DNA from: Stictocephala bisonia
Lineage: Eukaryota; Arthropoda; Insecta; Hemiptera; Membracidae
Direction: 5' to 3'
DNA: 64,000 nt
Assembly (NCBI GenBank): GCA_035578905.1
Contig: JAQJVL010000290.1
Coordinates: forward strand, 248,001-312,000
Positions 60,122 to 64,000 of the stretch are shown here, in pieces (the first letter of the stretch is position 1; every line of letters starts with the position of its first letter). A program made the translations under genes and the position numbers. The notes under the pieces were generated by a model. The model was not told the DNA's origin. It was given only the letters and a program-made list of their open reading frames with translations, and searched no databases.

Positions 60122-63100
60122 TTTGTGTGTTGTTTTGAGCACAAACTAAGTTTATAAAGAGTCTATTAGATAATTTTAAAGGTTTTTAAATGTTTAGAAC
60201 AAACATCATTGTTATGACACTGAATTTTAATGCTTTTAGGGAATTATAACATATTTTGTACACAAATAACCCTATTTATTGACATTTTAACTAAATTTTA
60301 AGGGGTTTGGAGAGTACTATGTTGGTAGTTCTTCCTTGATTTGAAAAATTTTTCAACACATTTTTTATGTAAAATGACTCTTTTTCTGAAATTTGTATGT
60401 ATCTTTGATTTTTTTCTTACTTTTGGATGGAATTTACTCTTTTTATAGAAAGTTTTACCATATGTTACTAAGATCACTTCCTGATTCAGTACTATACCAT
60501 GATCTTTCTCGCAGATTTTATTAATGTTTTTGATTTAACCAGTTTTTTTTCACGGTGAGTATTTAATTCCTCACTACCCTCAAGTAAGCTGAAGGCAAAA
60601 CTGAAGGGCATTGCCCAATTCCCATGGGACGCGCCCGATAGAGGACTGGTATCCCCCACGGGTATTTTAGTGTAATGAGCCCCAACCTCGCTCACTACGG
60701 TGGTAGCCAACCAACAAAATGCTACCTCTCAGTATTATTTAGTTATTCTTTTTTTATAATTTTTTTATTTTTTTTTGTATTTTTTTTTTTTTTTTGGGTC
60801 CCTCTGTAAGTAAAGACATCACTTTACTTAGAGAAGTCTTTCAATGTGACGTACAGACTTACAAAGGGGTTTTTATTTATAAATTTGTTTTTATTTTTTG
60901 ATTCTGTTTTTTTACAGTAGGTTTTTGTGTTTATTTCTTTTTTGTAGGTTACTCTCCCTCACACACGGGACCTACGGATACTGTCCAGCCATAGAGTGTA
61001 ACATTCAATCATACACGTACCTTACGAGGGCCCGGACTGCGACTCAAGGTCTTACGGGGATTAGCCCAGCCCCAAGTTGCAGGACCGCCTCAGGTCTTAC
61101 ACGTTTTAAAGCTGCCTTAGAGAACAGTCGGGCGATTTTTTATTAAATTTGGGCCGCCCTCACCTCGATGGTACGGTATTCTATAGAAATTCACACAGAG
61201 CTGGAGATATCCGTTAATAAATGGTAGTTATGTAAACTCACAAAAGTGTTCATATTATAACAGAATTTACTTTACAGATTGTTTTTTAAAGGTTGACGGT
61301 AAAAGAGTTTACTTAAAACTAACTTAACATTACTTACCTGGCGTAGGAGTTACCGTAATCAAGAAGAAGGTCCGCCCAGTACGAGGCTTTTACATTGCAC
61401 TACGGTCGGGTTGAGCCCATCCAATGCCGTAAATTGGGTTTCTACGGACATGTTAGTAACCATGGGTTACAATCTCATTCCAGTGAGTTTTAGTTTTTTA
61501 TTAATGGAATCATGATCGTGTTCTAAAGTTCGTTTTTTACTAATTAAATGGTGTCCGTATGCTAGTGTATCAATTCCATTATCCAAGATGTATCTTTTAT
61601 CGTCAAAAGGGGAAAGTGATAATTTTGAAATATTTTGTGTGTAAATTTTATGTTTTTCACTACGAATGTTTAGAGTGGATGTTGTTTTTAACGAATGATT
61701 TAAAAGACAATCTTTGTACATTTCGTGTTTTAATTGTTTTTTTATCGCGACTCGGGGGACGCCTTTGGCTACCTTCTTTTCCTCTAGATTAGAATTTAGA
61801 ACGGAGTAGCATTTCGCTCTCAAGCCAATTATTTCCCTAGCCGGATTTGAGTTTAGTTCGTCTTTAAATTTTCCTAACGCTTTTTTGTTTTCTACACTGT
61901 AGCATGGGTGGCTAGGTGGATAGTCGGACGTGTCAAAAAGGTGTAATTCTTTTTTCATATCTGTGTAAACGTCGGGAGTATATACGTTGTAGAATAGTGA
62001 GTCTGTGTCAGTCATACAAAGTTTTATGTTTTTCCCATACTTTGCAATTGCCCAGTTGTAGTGAAAGTTGTACATTATTGATTTTGAAATTTCCAATACT
62101 GTAAATCCAACATAAATGGGTCTGTTTAGGAAAATTGTTTGTTTTTTTAAAGCCAATCCCGCGATATCTTTATTGTATGCGAAAAATGTTTTAAGCCTGG
62201 GACTAGCTGTCCATTTGACCAATTGTTTTTCGTTATTTACAAGTTTAAAGTCTATCCTAGATCTTACATTTTCCAAACTCTTTCCATATGTCGCATTATT
62301 CATTAATTTAAAAAATCTTTTTCAAAGTTATTTTTGGCACATTTTCTTTTCTCTGTATTAAAATTAATAAATGGGGCTAACCAGGCAGACTGTTTAAAAC
62401 TTAGAGCTCTGTGAATTTTGGTCAGTACAAGTCCCAGTTGTAGGTATAGTTTTAGAGTCCTGTAGTGTACAACGTATTTTGTTTTGTCACACAGGGTAGT
62501 TAGTAATTTTTCAGTCTTTGGAGGTTTATAGTTGAGTTCATGAAGTAGGTCCTTACAGTAGGGGGAGAGCATATCGTCTGTAACTACTTTATGTTCGGGG
62601 GCAAGTGGAAAGTCGGAATGTAAGTCATGTAAGTGGTCAGGGTAGTGTAGGTCAACTTCTAAAATGTAACCGGTGTCGGAGTCGTCGGGTACTTTTGTAA
62701 TGTCAATGTCTTGCGGGTCGATCCAGTTAAAGCCAGACTCTGGGAGTCTATCAGATAGACTGGCACCATATAAATTATTACAATCTAGATAAAGTAGGTA
62801 ATTAGTTGGTTTTGTGTTGTCAAAGTTGGGTAAGTAAGGGTTGTTGGCCTGGGCGTACCGGTTGGGTATCATGGAGACACCACCCCGGATCCCAGACTCG
62901 ACAAAGAGGTGCTGGTCAATGTCAGTGAGTAGTTCGAGTTTTACGTCTGTCATTTTCAGCATGGAATTCCATGCTAGTCCGGGGGCAGAGTAGACGTTAC
63001 ACGGGTCAATACCGTAGTAAGTAATACTGGTAGTTCTAAAATTTTCAAACACGTCGGCAAGTAATAGTACGTCTGTGAGTAAGTAAAGGTCGTGATATTG

Positions 63101-64000
63101 TTTCAAAGTGGTCATACCAAAGGTTGACCACACAGTCTGTGCGTGTGTGTAGTCGTCGTCTGAAATATGTGTTTTGGTTAAGTCGTTGTAGAACGTCTCC
63201 TTGGGAGGCAGTTCAGTATCGTTAAATTTTGATTCGTCTGTCATGTAAGTGTAGGGAAAGACACCTTTTCGTAGTAGTAAGTCTGTGTTGGTCATACACT
63301 GCCCTAAAATTTTGAATTTTGATGCCCCGTCGTCAGAAACTAAGTTGGACACGAGTGTGTCCAAAGAAGCGTTTAAGAATTGAAGCGAGTCCAAAAATCT
63401 TAAAGATTCAAGGGTGACTGAAATGTACCGTTCGCTAGTAGTAGCGATACATGCCAGTTTTTCTTTTTTGAATTTGCCGAGTCCTTGAATAAGATGATGG
63501 CAGTCATAACCTCTGAGGTTATGGAAAAAGACTGGGATGTGGTCGGGGACTTTATAATTTAGATTGCATGAATTGTGGGTGGGTCCCAAGAACTGCCCCG
63601 TTAGGTGATTATGGTTGGCCACTTTGTCTTCGTCCAAAGGTTTTTGACAAAGGTGACAGGTGGTAGCGTTTTGGAAAATGATTTTGTCTTGTGGAGACAT
63701 TTTAATCGGAATATTCTTTTTGATAATGGGTAAGAGCTCTTTAGACTCATCAATCAAACAATTTAGAAAAGTATCTACAACGTCGGGGCCGCTATAGACT
63801 TTAGGTTGCTTTATGGGTTTACCGTCACTGTCAATAATTACGTAGCAAAAGCCAGAAGGTACGTGATGGGCAGTGTTGGTAGTATGTGAAGTAGATGGAT
63901 TATTGAGTGTAGTAGGGATAGGTACAACAAAGGACTCAAAGTCACAGTATATTGTGAATGGGACTTTGTGAGTTAGTGTGTAATTTTTGAAAGACATGTA
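60122..64000 (-). repeat. Giant palindrome, arm 2 (runs off the window)
   Basis: Near-identical inverted copy of 55458-59365. Differences seen include the shorter T tract, a one-base deletion at 62310-62315 and scattered substitutions (for example near 61224, 61111 and 60645). Confidence 0.95.
61467..64000 (-). pseudogene. polB: Second polymerase copy, frameshifted and partial
   Basis: Inverted duplicate of the gene at 54531, covering codon 310 to the stop; the N-terminal part lies beyond the window. An A run at 62310-62315 is one base shorter than its counterpart in arm 1. This shifts the frame just before polymerase motif B and separates Exo I-III and motif A (62303-63997) from motifs B, C and KxY (61467-62303). 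Two amino-acid changes were noticed near Exo III (Met to Ile, Asp to Val). If the deletion is real this copy cannot make a full polymerase; homopolymer miscalling is an alternative. Confidence 0.9.

Noticed and set aside
55458..64000. Palindrome as a pure assembly or library fold-back artefact
   Set aside because: Not fully excluded, but the arms differ by substitutions as well as homopolymer lengths, and the centre holds one-sided repeats; retained as a real structure pending spanning reads.

Overview
This is eukaryotic DNA, almost certainly arthropod and probably insect. It is AT-rich and contains no host protein-coding gene that I can recognise. Support for an insect includes an internal run of four TTAGG units (the insect telomere repeat) inside a small transposon, Jockey-type, CR1/L2-like and Penelope-like retroelement remnants, tRNA- and 5S-derived SINEs, and a core promoter with TATA, Inr and DPE at arthropod spacing. 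A hemipteran host is only a guess. Nearly all recognisable content is mobile or tandemly repeated.

Layout. 1-7 kb: tRNA-type SINE heads, a decayed LINE ORF1 (minus strand) and an inverted pair of a dispersed repeat. 7.43-9.17 kb: a 32-unit satellite of 54 bp. 10.36-11.97 kb: a Penelope-like element (RT plus GIY-YIG remnants) between inverted terminal segments. 12.48-14.87 kb: an inverted repeat with 0.65-kb arms and a 0.4-kb (TG)n tract at one inner edge. 15-27 kb: mostly plain AT-rich DNA with SINE copies, a Jockey-type LINE tail and one CpG-containing island. 27.4-28.0 kb: a G-quadruplex-type minisatellite whose relatives recur at 44.8 and 47.3 kb. 30.6-31.1 kb: a 465-bp inverted-repeat transposon with a 9-bp target duplication. 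34.3-37.0 kb: a 5'-truncated LINE lying between two (GA)n tracts. 37.4-38.1, 40.0-42.7 and 45.3-45.7 kb: three further tandem arrays. 49.2-52.0 kb: a LINE inserted into a SINE, with the target duplication still visible.

The most notable part is 53.1-64 kb. A complete 1153-codon gene for a family B, protein-primed-type DNA polymerase (Polinton/Maverick, adintovirus or bidnavirus lineage) lies in one arm of a giant inverted repeat. The second, near-identical arm carries another copy in opposite orientation, broken by a one-base frameshift and running off the window end. A 0.75-kb centre separates the arms and contains tandem repeats and a 24-bp-stem hairpin. Upstream of the intact gene are three YY1/Pho-type sites, a palindromic E-box, two perfect E2F-type sites, a 51-bp tandem array that repeats a YY1-like site and a TATA-like box, and a TATA-Inr-DPE core promoter. 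This reads as a selfish replicon with cell-cycle-type promoter architecture, integrated as or rearranged into a tail-to-tail dimer. No integrase, capsid or packaging gene is visible in the window.
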